Source: Chloroflexota bacterium (GTDB lineage Bacteria > Chloroflexota > Chloroflexia > Chloroheliales > Chloroheliaceae). From it: 34,695 bases of DNA. Positions 8,093-15,973 of the stretch are shown here, one piece after another. Below the pieces are notes generated by a model. That model was not told the origin of the DNA. It did no database searches and saw only the letters and a program-made list of their open reading frames with translations. A program made the translations under genes and the position numbers. The number at the start of each line of letters is the position of its first letter. The stretch's first letter is position 1. The stretch lies in NCBI GenBank assembly GCA_028287745.1, contig JAQBPB010000087.1, positions 1-34,695 on the forward strand, written 5' to 3'.

Positions 8093-9643
8093 ATGTACCC
8101 GGCCGGGGACTGGCTGGAAAGTACAACCGGCGAGTTACAAGCGGCCATGGCAAACCGGGAACTTACGGCGCTGGAGCTTGTCCGGTACTATACCGGGCGG
8201 GTCCAGGCGCTGGACTGGGCCGGACCTTGCCTCAATTCGGTTATTGAGCTGAACCCCGAGGCCGAGGAAATCGCCCGGAAGCTTGACCACGAACGGCAGC
8301 GGGCCGGACTACGTGGGCCGCTGCACGGTATTCCAATCTTGCTGAAAGATAATATTGATACCGCCGACAGGATGCAGACTTCGGCCGGGTCGTTGGCACT
8401 GGCCGGCAGCAAGCCCCGGCAGGATGCTTTTGTTGCCCGGAAATTGCGGGAGGCCGGGGCTATCCTGCTGGGAAAGAGCAACCTGACCGAATGGTCGTCC
8501 ATCCGGTCGTTCAAGAAAAGCAGCGGGTGGAGCGGCCGGGGCGGCCAGTGCCGCAACCCCTATATTTTAACCCACAGCCCGTTCGGTTCCAGTTCCGGTT
8601 CGGCGGTGGCGGTTTCGGCTAACCTGGCCGCGGCCGCGCTTGGGACCGAAACCGATGGGTCAATTGTCAACCCGGCCCATATAAACGGGGTAGTAGGTAT
8701 AAAACCAACGGTTGGTTTAACCAGCCGGGCCGGGGTTATTCCTATTTCACATAGCCAGGATACAGTAGGGCCGCTGGCCCGGACGGTCCGGGATGCCGCC
8801 ATTCTTTTAGGGGCTATTACCGGGGTTGACCGGGCTGACCCGGCTACCGGGGCAAGTGCGGGCAAAAGCTATATGGATTATACCCGCTTCCTGGATGCCG
8901 GTGGGCTGAAGGGAGCCAGGATTGGTATAGCCCGCCAGGTCTATTTCGGCTATAACCGGCACGCCGACACGGTGATTGAAACAGCTATCAGCGCGATGCG
9001 CGAGCAGGGCGCGGTTATCATCGACCCGGCGGACATTCCGACGGCCCAGGAAATTAAAGATAGCCCGGACGGTATGACGGTCCTGACTTACGAATTCAAG
9101 CACGACCTGGAAGCTTACCTGGCAACACGGAGGCCGGACCCGGCCCATCCAGGGAGTAATTTTTTACGCAGCCTGGCCGAGATTATCGCTTTTAATGAAG
9201 CACACTTCAGCCAGGAAATGCTTTATTTCGGCCAGGAGATATTTGAAACTGCCGCCGCCAGGGGACCGCTGACCGAGGCAGCCTACCTTTCGGCGCTGGC
9301 GAACAACCGCAGGCGAGCCGGTAGAAACGGCATTGATGCGGTAATGTCGAAACACCGCCTGGACGCCCTGGTGGCCCCTACCGGCCAACCGGCCTGGCCG
9401 ACCGACCTGCTTAACGGCGACCATACGACCGGGGTAAGTTCGACCCCGGCGGGACTGGTGGGCTACCCGATTGTGACCGTCCCGGCCGGGTTTGTGAGCG
9501 GGCTGCCGGTGGGAGTCAGCTTTATGGGCCAGGCCTACAGCGAACCAACGCTTATAAAACTGGCTTATGCTTTTGAACAGGCGACTAAAGCGCGAAAAGC
9601 CCCGCAATTCCTGGCAACTTTCCCGTTACCCGGTAGAGCTTGA
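8093..9643 (+). CDS. Amidase-signature family hydrolase
   Basis: This enzyme of about 516 residues belongs to the amidase-signature family (GatA, fatty-acid amide hydrolase, amidases). Its core carries the Ser-cisSer-Lys triad. The Lys is in HGIPILLKDNID, the cis-Ser in the Gly/Ser-rich GSSSGSAVAVS, and the nucleophile Ser in GTETDGSIVNPA, about 105 residues after the Lys. There is no signal peptide, so it is cytoplasmic. It would hydrolyse an amide to acid plus ammonia or amine. The context lacks gatB and gatC, so it is unlikely to be GatA. A GTG at 8066 overlaps the previous gene's stop, but the ATG at 8093 is preferred because the family-like sequence starts after it. Either way the gene is tightly coupled to the SnoaL-like gene before it. 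Confidence 0.9.
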   Translation: MYPAGDWLESTTGELQAAMANRELTALELVRYYTGRVQALDWAGPCLNSVIELNPEAEEIARKLDHERQRAGLRGPLHGIPILLKDNIDTADRMQTSAGSLALAGSKPRQDAFVARKLREAGAILLGKSNLTEWSSIRSFKKSSGWSGRGGQCRNPYILTHSPFGSSSGSAVAVSANLAAAALGTETDGSIVNPAHINGVVGIKPTVGLTSRAGVIPISHSQDTVGPLARTVRDAAILLGAITGVDRADPATGASAGKSYMDYTRFLDAGGLKGARIGIARQVYFGYNRHADTVIETAISAMREQGAVIIDPADIPTAQEIKDSPDGMTVLTYEFKHDLEAYLATRRPDPAHPGSNFLRSLAEIIAFNEAHFSQEMLYFGQEIFETAAARGPLTEAAYLSALANNRRRAGRNGIDAVMSKHRLDALVAPTGQPAWPTDLLNGDHTTGVSSTPAGLVGYPIVTVPAGFVSGLPVGVSFMGQAYSEPTLIKLAYAFEQATKARKAPQFLATFPLPGRA

Positions 9644-9715
9644 AGCGGGATTTCCCAGGAATTACGGAATAATAACCGGGTGCAAAGTCACCTTTGAAAA
9701 TCAGGAGAGAGCATT

Positions 9716-10261
9716 ATGACCATGGCAAACAAACCTACAGAACAGCAAAATCCGCACATAATTCCCTTCCAGGGCACCCAACCCTACGGAATGGTGCCTG
9801 ACCTGGTCGTGCCGGGGGCGCTTGACCTGGACGCCGATGAGCGCTTATGGGTTCCCCAGGCCGAAAAAGTTAGCTTCCGGCCGCTGTGTTTCAACGTCAG
9901 TGAAGGCTACTTTGTAAACCTGTTGCGGGTGAAGAAAGTGGGCGTCCTATCGCGGCACCGCCATACCGGGCCGGTCCATTCGTTCACCTTGCGGGGCCGC
10001 TGGCACTACCTTGAGCATGACTGGTTCGCCGAAACGGGCGGCTTTGCCTTCGAACCGCCTGGCGAGACCCATACCCTGGTCGTGCCGGAAGGTGTCGAGG
10101 AAATGATTACCCTGTTCCATGTCACCGGGGCTTATGTCTATGTTGAACCGGACGGCCAGGCGCTGGGCATCGAGGATGTTTTCACCAAACTGGCGGCAGC
10201 CCGCCGCCACTACGAGGCCGTCGGGTTGGGCGCGGATTACGCCGACCGCTTCATCCGCTAA
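9716..10261 (+). CDS. Cupin protein of the 2,4'-dihydroxyacetophenone dioxygenase family
   Basis: This 181-residue single-domain cupin resembles 2,4'-dihydroxyacetophenone dioxygenase, an iron enzyme that cleaves the side-chain C-C bond of that aryl ketone. Seen in the sequence: the block LWVPQAEKVSFRPLCF (about 44-59), VLSRHRHTGPVH with His81 and His83, Glu100 in HYLEHDW, and His119 in PPGETHTLV. This is the expected metal set of two His, a Glu and a third His. The family also contains many uncharacterised members, so the substrate is open. It is the last gene of the + strand cluster, 72 bp after the amidase, with its own AGGAGAG ribosome binding site, and it ends at a terminator-like hairpin. 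Confidence 0.82.
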   Translation: MTMANKPTEQQNPHIIPFQGTQPYGMVPDLVVPGALDLDADERLWVPQAEKVSFRPLCFNVSEGYFVNLLRVKKVGVLSRHRHTGPVHSFTLRGRWHYLEHDWFAETGGFAFEPPGETHTLVVPEGVEEMITLFHVTGAYVYVEPDGQALGIEDVFTKLAAARRHYEAVGLGADYADRFIR

Positions 10262-10303
10262 CCGAACCAGGGTCTTTTCAAGTAAGTAAACAAGCAGCAA
10301 TCG

Positions 10304-10329
10304 AGCCGGTTTTGTAGCTAAAACCGGCT
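10304..10329. terminator. Hairpin between convergent genes
   Basis: AGCCGGTTTT and AAAACCGGCT form a perfect 10-bp stem with a GTAGCT loop. It lies between the + strand cupin gene and the - strand GH39 gene, touching the stop of the latter. On + it is followed by TAATAATT rather than a long T-run, so it is a weak but plausible terminator. Confidence 0.6.
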
Positions 10330-12071
10330 TAATAATTGCCGTAAGCATCGTTATAAAACCGGTCGCTGATGTCTTTTACTTCAAATTCGAACTGCTCGAT
10401 GTCAATCAAAGATAGGCCGTGCGCCGGGAGAGTAAAATCCAGCCACAAAGAACCGTCCTGGCTAACCGCCTGCTTGAGCGGTTCTTCCAATAAAGCCAGT
10501 TTTTCACTGGCCGTAAGCCGTTCCAGTTGCTCCCAGTCCGGTTCTTCGGGGCGGCCCTGCCGGACCCATTCGGCATAAGCGTTGCTGTGTTCGCCGTCAA
10601 TGCGCCAGTGCCGGACCCGCACCAATTCGCCGGGCTGGAAGGGTAATGCCTTAATCCGCAAGCTGACCTGCTTTTGACCTTCCAGGGTCCAGTCGTCAAC
10701 ATGGTTCCAGACCAGGACAGTCACCGAGGTCCGCCCGTCCGGGGCATCGTTAATAGCCGCCAGCCCGTCAAAAACCGTGGTCTGGGGTGTATATCCCGGC
10801 TCAAATACGCTGCGAGCGCCGCTACTTGTTAGCTCAACCTGGCGGGTACCCAGACCACCGAGCATTTTAAGCCCGGCGACAATCGGGGCGGCGATATTTT
10901 CGTTGGTGTAAAGGGCGCGGTTACCCTCGAAAATGCGTTTGGCTTCAAAGTAAAAGGCCCAGTGCGTTATCATTGTCACGGGCATAGCTACCCGGCGATT
11001 AAGTTCCATAATCTGCCCGACCAGGGCCGCCACAAAGGCCGGGTAATATTCGGTGTTGTTAAAGTTGAAGTTTGAATTGTCGTAAATACCGTAGATTGTC
11101 CCAACCGCCGGGTCGCACTCATCCACAAAGACCGGCAGCCCCTTTAGCTCCGGAAATTGCGCCATCACTTCGACATTCCGGTGAATTTCCGTCATCATCT
11201 TTAAGAGCGAGGGCGAATTGGTTTCCACGGGCTGCCCGTAACTGCGGCGGGGTGAAAAATTAGCCCCTTTAGTATGGAAGGAAATAAAATCCAGCCGGGT
11301 ACCTTTGCGGCCGGTTACATAGTTAGTGCCTTGCGTGCAGTGCTGCAAAAAGGCCCGTAGAAATTCCTGGCCGTTCCCGGTGGTGGCTGGCCCGCCGATT
11401 TTTATATCAGGAAAAGCGCGGGTGGCCCCGGCCACCGAATGGTCGTAGAGCTTGCAATATTCCTGGACCGTGCCGCGCCAGTAATTGGGTATATCCGGCT
11501 CGTTCCAGAGTTCCAGGTACCAATCTTTTACATCATATTCGCCATAGCGGTCGACCAGGTGAGTGACAAAAGCTTCGACCAGGGCTTCCCACTTTTTGTA
11601 ATCTTTGGGCGGCAATTTCCATTTACCACCTTCGTAGGGTTCTTTGCCCAGGTCCTGGCCCGGCCTGAATTCGGCAGACTCGGCTTCCGAAGGCGGCACC
11701 AGGTCAAACGGCAAAAAGCCCAGTTCTATCAAAGCACGAAAGCCGTTAGCTACAAAAACATCATAAACTTTGTCAATTGTTTCCCAGTTATAGATGGGGT
11801 TGCCCTGGGCATCCTCCCGGTAGACATTGGTCGAACCGCCCGCCGGGTAAGCCTGGGTATTGCCGCTGGTAAAAGTGTTGTGGTTACGCACGTAGTAAGG
11901 TTGCTCGATAACCTCCTCACCCAGTTTTTTGAAAACCTCTCTGCCCCTGGCCGAATAGGTCCAGTTTATTTCGTCGTAGCCGATAGAATTCCAGAGGTGG
12001 GGCAATTCGCCAATTTCTTTCGAGCAGTCCACCTCGACCACTACCGGCCTGTTAATGTCGTAGCCTCTCAT
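10329..12071 (-). CDS. Glycoside hydrolase family 39 (beta-xylosidase-like)
   Basis: This 580-residue enzyme has the GH39 layout: a (beta/alpha)8 barrel followed by a beta-rich C-terminal domain. The acid/base Glu191 lies in LELWNEPD and the nucleophile Glu318 in PVFVDECDPA. The N-terminal LPHLWNSIGYDEINW segment is typical of the family's substrate pocket. There is no signal peptide, so it would act in the cytoplasm on oligosaccharides that have already been imported. Known GH39 members are retaining beta-xylosidases or alpha-L-iduronidases. The bacterial form here fits beta-xylosidase better, but the sugar is not proven. It is a lone gene on the - strand with no transporter nearby. A hairpin with a T-run lies in its presumed leader (12214-12250). 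Confidence 0.9.
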   Translation of the reverse strand: MRGYDINRPVVVEVDCSKEIGELPHLWNSIGYDEINWTYSARGREVFKKLGEEVIEQPYYVRNHNTFTSGNTQAYPAGGSTNVYREDAQGNPIYNWETIDKVYDVFVANGFRALIELGFLPFDLVPPSEAESAEFRPGQDLGKEPYEGGKWKLPPKDYKKWEALVEAFVTHLVDRYGEYDVKDWYLELWNEPDIPNYWRGTVQEYCKLYDHSVAGATRAFPDIKIGGPATTGNGQEFLRAFLQHCTQGTNYVTGRKGTRLDFISFHTKGANFSPRRSYGQPVETNSPSLLKMMTEIHRNVEVMAQFPELKGLPVFVDECDPAVGTIYGIYDNSNFNFNNTEYYPAFVAALVGQIMELNRRVAMPVTMITHWAFYFEAKRIFEGNRALYTNENIAAPIVAGLKMLGGLGTRQVELTSSGARSVFEPGYTPQTTVFDGLAAINDAPDGRTSVTVLVWNHVDDWTLEGQKQVSLRIKALPFQPGELVRVRHWRIDGEHSNAYAEWVRQGRPEEPDWEQLERLTASEKLALLEEPLKQAVSQDGSLWLDFTLPAHGLSLIDIEQFEFEVKDISDRFYNDAYGNY

Positions 12072-12413
12072 AGGTGAGCCTTAATCTCCATGAATTATTG
12101 TCCGGCCAGTTTCTTTATCACCGTAGCAAAACTGTGGGTCCAATAAAACCGGCTATACGCTTTTAATTAATTTGGGCCTTCAATAGAAGAAAATTATAAG
12201 AAACACATAAACCAAAAAGGGAAGGGATAAAGCGTTAGTTATCCCTTCCCCATTATAATATTTATTATCCGTAAACGGTATTTTTTCCATGAGTAATAGC
12301 CAACCGGGCCAAATGCCTGGCGGCCAATGAATATGCTAAAATAACCGGGACTTATAGGTGGACCGGCAAGAAAAAACCGCTGCCTTAATCAAGCGTAGGG
12401 GGTTAAAATTAAG
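12072..12413. other. Divergent intergenic region, GH39 / SDR
   Basis: This 342-bp gap between divergent genes is AT-rich and contains no convincing ORF. It holds the hairpin at 12214-12250 and, just to its right on the - strand, a TATAAT (12257-12252) that could be a -10 element for the GH39 gene. No good -35 was found for it. The + strand side carries a GGGGG ribosome-binding-like stretch before the SDR gene. Confidence 0.5.
12214..12250 (-). terminator. Terminator-like hairpin in the GH39 leader
   Basis: Read on the - strand, GGGAAGGGATAA pairs with TTATCCCTTCCC (12 bp, 8-base loop) and is followed directly by TTTTT. That is the form of an intrinsic terminator, but it sits upstream of the GH39 start rather than after a - strand gene. 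It could be an attenuator in the GH39 leader or a block against antisense transcription. Confidence 0.65.
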
Positions 12414-13289
12414 ATGAATAATGCAAGCCTTGCCATAACCGGCGTTACCGGAAAACTGGGCAGCCGGGTCGCCCGGCGGTTAGCTAAGATGGGCCAACCC
12501 CAGCGCCTGATTGCGCGAGACCCTGCCAGGGTGCCGGAACTTCCCCAGGCGGAAGTTGCCCGGGCCTCTTTCGAAGATATCCCGGCCATGAAAGCAGCCC
12601 TGGCAGGCATCCGGACATTATTCCTGGTGCCGGGCAACGCCGAAACCCGCCTGGAAGGCCATTTCGCGACAATTGACGCGGCCGTAGGGGCCGGGGTTGA
12701 GCGGATAGTTTACATGTCTTTCCTGGCTTGCGGCCCGAATGCGACCTTTACCCATTCGCGGGAACATTACCAGACCGAGGACCACATCCGGGCTACCGGG
12801 CTGCGTTATACTTTCTTGCGGCCTAATTTCTACCTGGATTCGGTTCCGACATGGTTCTCGCCGGAAGGTTTCATCCAGGGTCCGGCCGGAGAAGGCACTG
12901 TTTCCTGGGTCTCGCTGGATGACATCGCCGATGTGGCCGCCAGCGTCCTAACCGCCAGCAGTGATATTCATGATGGCAACAGCTATAACCTGACCGGCCC
13001 TAAAGCCCTGACTTTGGCCCAGACCGCCGCGATTGTGGCGGAAGTTACCGGGCGCCGGGCCGCTTTCAAACCGGAAACGATAGAGGAAGCCCGGGCCTCG
13101 CGCGCCAGATATAATGCCACGGAGTGGGACCTGACAGCCTGGATTTCGACTTACCTGGCTATCTCGACGGGCGAACTTTCGGTAGTCAGCCATAGCGTCC
13201 CGGCCCTGACCGGACATGAGGCTCAATCGCTGGCCGATTATTTAAAACATAACCCGGAGAGTTACCGGCATATAAACCCACCCGCTTGA
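12414..13289 (+). CDS. NAD(P)-binding SDR, NmrA / quinone-oxidoreductase-2 type
   Basis: This 291-residue atypical short-chain dehydrogenase/reductase has an N-terminal Rossmann motif GVTGKLG (residues 10-16). The pattern ARDPARVPELPQ then DIPAMKAALAGIRTLFLV is typical of NmrA-like and YtfG/QorB-like proteins. LRYTFLRPNFYLD and VSLDDIADVAASVL are further family hallmarks. The classical Tyr-x-x-x-Lys catalytic pair is not evident, as is common in this subgroup. Members are NAD(P)H-dependent quinone or azo reductases, or redox sensors that bind NADP. The ATG is chosen because it begins right at the first beta strand. The gene stands alone, divergent from GH39. Confidence 0.85.
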   Translation: MNNASLAITGVTGKLGSRVARRLAKMGQPQRLIARDPARVPELPQAEVARASFEDIPAMKAALAGIRTLFLVPGNAETRLEGHFATIDAAVGAGVERIVYMSFLACGPNATFTHSREHYQTEDHIRATGLRYTFLRPNFYLDSVPTWFSPEGFIQGPAGEGTVSWVSLDDIADVAASVLTASSDIHDGNSYNLTGPKALTLAQTAAIVAEVTGRRAAFKPETIEEARASRARYNATEWDLTAWISTYLAISTGELSVVSHSVPALTGHEAQSLADYLKHNPESYRHINPPA

Positions 13290-13445
13290 GTTTTAACCGG
13301 GCCCGGACCTGGGTCCCGCAAACCTGAATCATAGCAGCCCACCCACTTTTATTCTAAAATGAGTCCGGCTAATGATGTGCGCCTGGAGTCAGGGCATTAT
13401 CAAACCAGTCTAACCGTAGTCTAAGGATGGTAGAAACAAAATCCC

Positions 13446-13892
13446 ATGCCCGCGAGTGAAACCAATGCTTGCTGCAAGCTGGCCGAACTGGCCGAGGAAC
13501 TAGCGGCCAGCCAGGATATAAGGACTGCCCAGGATTTTATCTTCAGGCTGGGAGAGCGGGCGGCCGGAATCCGGCCCGGGTTCCGGAGCTTTTTTGACCT
13601 GTTTTTGGCCGGGCGCAACCTCTTGCCGGGCCACGGCTTCCGGCCCGAATTCGAGGATGGCAGTGACGGACAGGCCCGCCATTTCGCCGGGGTGGCGGTA
13701 TGCAGTGCCATCCTGGGTCCAAAGCTGACGATCTGGCTATCAGAAAAAATCCGGTTGGACCCGCCTGACCAGCCCGATGGGCGGCTGACCCTGATGGCGG
13801 TCAGCTTTTCCCAGAAACTGGTGCGCGGGGAATTGCTGCCCCAGGCCTCCGGCCATTGGATCCGCGAGAATTTGTGCCTGGACTGTCCCTAG
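13446..13892 (+). CDS. Hypothetical protein, 148 residues
   Basis: I do not recognise this protein. It is soluble, with no signal peptide and a Cys pair near the N-terminus (NACCKL). Its middle is basic and Gly/Phe-rich, with DGSDGQARHFAGVAVCSAILGPKL at its centre. The codon and CCGG content match the surrounding genome, which supports real coding. The start is uncertain. The ATG at 13446 has no close ribosome binding site; AAGG lies about 20 bases upstream, next to a 10-codon ORF (ATG at 13427) that ends in the new gene's start region. It precedes the cyclase gene by 88 bp on the same strand and might share its transcript. Confidence 0.55.
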   Translation: MPASETNACCKLAELAEELAASQDIRTAQDFIFRLGERAAGIRPGFRSFFDLFLAGRNLLPGHGFRPEFEDGSDGQARHFAGVAVCSAILGPKLTIWLSEKIRLDPPDQPDGRLTLMAVSFSQKLVRGELLPQASGHWIRENLCLDCP

Positions 13893-13980
13893 AAACCGGT
13901 AGAGCAGGCTTTAGCTTTTTACAAAGTAAAGCTTGCTTTAATTTGTTAAAATACCAAAAAGGACTAGCCGAGAGGGAAGC

Positions 13981-14610
13981 GTGGAAAAGTCACCTGAACA
14001 TACGTTGAATATCAAAGATTACCTGAAAAGCCTGCTGCTGGAACGGATTGCTGAGCCGGAGCGCAAAGAGGAAATTGATAACCAGATCAGGCAGCGCTTT
14101 GAACGGGAAGTCGCAATTATGGTCCTGGATTTGTGTGGCTTCTCGCGCACCACAATCAAGTATGGGATAATCCATTTTCTGTCCTTGATTGTCGAAACGG
14201 AAACGCTGGCCTCCCCGGTAATCAAGCAGCATTCGGGAACTTTAATCAAACAGGACGCCGATAACCTTTTTGCTGTTTTCCCTACCCCGGCCCAGGCTAT
14301 TGACGCCTCCGTTGAAATTATCAACACCCTGCGCGATTTTGATGCCAAACGAGCAATTGATAGTGAAATATACGGCTGTATCGGGATTGGTTTTGGGCCG
14401 ACCCTGCTAATTGACGGGGAGGATTTATTCGGCAATGAAATGAACCTGGCCTCGAAATTAGGCGAAGACCTGGCCGAAAGTATGGAAATTTTGCTGACTG
14501 AAAGCGCCGCCGCTGCCCTCCCGGACGGCCACTACCCGCTTGAACCGCTAACCTATAATATTTCCGGCCTGGAACTTAAGTGCTTCCGGTTAAAAGTAGC
14601 ACCGGACTGA
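13981..14610 (+). CDS. Small class III adenylate/guanylate cyclase-domain protein
   Basis: This 209-residue protein starts at GTG with GAGAGGGA just upstream. A short charged N-terminal helix (about 1-40) leads into one class III cyclase homology domain (about 43-205). The first metal-binding Asp is in VLDLCGFSR (Asp50), and the second is Asp94 in KQDADNLFAVF, matching KxxGDxxxAxF with Ala for Gly. The transition-state Asn is present in MNLASKL (Asn155), but the usual Arg four residues later is Lys159. No sensor, HAMP or membrane part is attached. It may make cAMP or cGMP as a homodimer, or it may be a degenerate regulatory cyclase. No partner effector lies nearby. Confidence 0.78.
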   Translation: MEKSPEHTLNIKDYLKSLLLERIAEPERKEEIDNQIRQRFEREVAIMVLDLCGFSRTTIKYGIIHFLSLIVETETLASPVIKQHSGTLIKQDADNLFAVFPTPAQAIDASVEIINTLRDFDAKRAIDSEIYGCIGIGFGPTLLIDGEDLFGNEMNLASKLGEDLAESMEILLTESAAAALPDGHYPLEPLTYNISGLELKCFRLKVAPD

Positions 14611-14770
14611 CGGATGCACCGGCAAGCCCCAATGAAGGCAATGTCCCGTTGAGGCCAGGCAGCGCTGCAAGAAAGCCGACGACCCCTTTAGAAATTAACC
14701 TGTAACAACTCCTGATTAATAGATAGAATTTCTCGCCTTTTTAACCCTAATAATTTGTACCGGCTTCATT

Positions 14771-14800
14771 ATTAACACCAATAACATTAACTCCAATAAC
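14771..14800. repeat. Tandem 15-bp repeat
   Basis: ATTAACACCAATAAC and ATTAACTCCAATAAC lie head to tail and differ at one base. The repeat is 102 bp upstream of the DUF305 promoter -35 element. It could be an activator site or a slippage product. Confidence 0.55.
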
Positions 14801-14901
14801 CTGCAACAGTTTCCAGTCCCCCTGAAAAACTTCTCCTTGCCATAGCAATCCGGCCCTATTACACACCCTTTAAGGCCCGCCAGGATTATAGTTTGATTAA
14901 G

Positions 14902-14935
14902 TACTATTGACAGTAGTATTTATCATATATATAAT
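14902..14935 (+). promoter_or_regulatory. Sigma70-type promoter with embedded BlaI-like operator, DUF305 gene
   Basis: A perfect promoter is present: TTGACA at 14907-14912, a 17-base spacer, and TATAAT at 14930-14935. The -35 box lies inside the inverted repeat TACTATTGACAGTAGTA (14902-14918), whose TACTA/TAGTA ends resemble BlaI/MecI operators. A near-identical sequence covers the -35 of the blaI promoter (18378-18394), with 15 of 17 bases the same. Binding there would block RNA polymerase. Confidence 0.75.
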
Positions 14936-15034
14936 TCAGGCGCTTATTGGAAATATTTAAATCAATCGGATAAGGCTTTTTTTGATTTTTGCAAAAAGAA
15001 ATTAGGATTACTTAAACAGAGGAGAAACTCCCGA

Positions 15035-15883
15035 ATGAAGAAAAGTTTTTTAGTGTGGTTAGCCCTGGGTTTACTTACGAGCCTGGTTTTAGCCGCCTGT
15101 GGTGATAGCACCGCTACATCTACGGCGCAAACGGCTGCCGGTGGGACAACCCTTGCGGCTACTACCGCCGGGCCTATGCCCGGTCATGCGATGGGTGCGG
15201 CGACTACAGCGGCCCTAACTACGGCGGCCGCGACTACTCCTCCAGCCGCGGCTACCCAGCCCGTAACCAGCCTGCCATCAACAACGGCCCCGGCTTCTTC
15301 GGCCACAACCGCTACAACTGCAGCGGTCCCGGTTACGACCGCTGCCGGAATGAACAACGGGTCCGGTCATATGGCAATGGCCGGGGATGACCCGATGACT
15401 AACAGTTTAAAGGGTCTAAGCGGCCAGGAATTTGAAGTTAATTTTCTGCAACAGATGATAGTGCATCACCAGTCAGCCGTAGATATGGCGAAAATGGCGG
15501 CCACAAACACCAGGCGGCCTGAACTGCTCAAACTATCACAGGACATTATCACGGCCCAGACCGGCGAAATCAGCCAAATGTCCGGCTGGCTCTTCGCCTG
15601 GTACAGCGCCAAACCGGTCTCGGATGCCATGAAGGTGCCCGGTATGATGGAAATGATGGGCGATATGGACAAGTTAAAAACCACCAGAGACGCCCGGTTT
15701 GATGAGATGTTTCTCCAGATGATGATAGCCCACCACCAACAGGCCGTAAATATGGCGCATCTCTTACAGGGCAAAACCCAGCGCCCGGAACTGGTCAAAC
15801 TCGGCCAGGCTATTGTTAAGGACCAGACAGCCGAAATTGAACAGATGAAGGGCTGGCAGAAAGATTGGAATTTAAAGGCCTAG
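15035..15883 (+). CDS. DUF305 lipoprotein
   Basis: This 282-residue exported lipoprotein has a positively charged start, a hydrophobic segment and the lipobox LAAC, with Cys22 as the lipidated residue. A long Thr/Ala/Pro-rich linker (about 25-125) probably spans the cell wall. It is followed by a DUF305 domain (about 130-282) made of two helical-hairpin repeats. Each repeat carries a characteristic HH pair: MIVHHQSAVDMAKMA and MIAHHQQAVNMAHLL. DUF305 belongs to the ferritin-like, helix-rich group and is often found near copper or metal-stress genes, and the His- and Met-rich faces fit metal binding. GAGGAG precedes the ATG. It ends at a bidirectional terminator facing the blaI operon, with which it shares an operator. 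Confidence 0.9.
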   Translation: MKKSFLVWLALGLLTSLVLAACGDSTATSTAQTAAGGTTLAATTAGPMPGHAMGAATTAALTTAAATTPPAAATQPVTSLPSTTAPASSATTATTAAVPVTTAAGMNNGSGHMAMAGDDPMTNSLKGLSGQEFEVNFLQQMIVHHQSAVDMAKMAATNTRRPELLKLSQDIITAQTGEISQMSGWLFAWYSAKPVSDAMKVPGMMEMMGDMDKLKTTRDARFDEMFLQMMIAHHQQAVNMAHLLQGKTQRPELVKLGQAIVKDQTAEIEQMKGWQKDWNLKA

Positions 15884-15919
15884 TTTTAACCATTATTTAG
15901 AATAATCATTACTTCACAA

Positions 15920-15955
15920 AAAAAGCCGGGTGACCTGAAAATCACCCGGCTTTTT
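15920..15955. terminator. Bidirectional intrinsic terminator
   Basis: AAAAAGCCGGGTGA and TCACCCGGCTTTTT form a perfect 14-bp stem with an 8-base loop, giving a T-run on both strands. It separates the convergent DUF305 gene and the thioredoxin-like gene and can serve both. Confidence 0.93.
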
Positions 15956-15973
15956 AATTCTTACAGGTTGCGG

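Larger units (their letters stand above)
14611..15034. other. Intergenic region before the DUF305 gene
   Basis: This 424-bp gap contains no convincing gene. Its left part holds CCGG-type sequence and a tandem repeat (14771-14800). Its right part is AT-rich and holds the promoter and operator of the DUF305 gene. Confidence 0.6.

Noticed and set aside
8093..9643. GatA subunit of the tRNA amidotransferase
   Set aside because: No gatB or gatC nearby, and the gene lies in a catabolic cluster coupled to a SnoaL-like gene.
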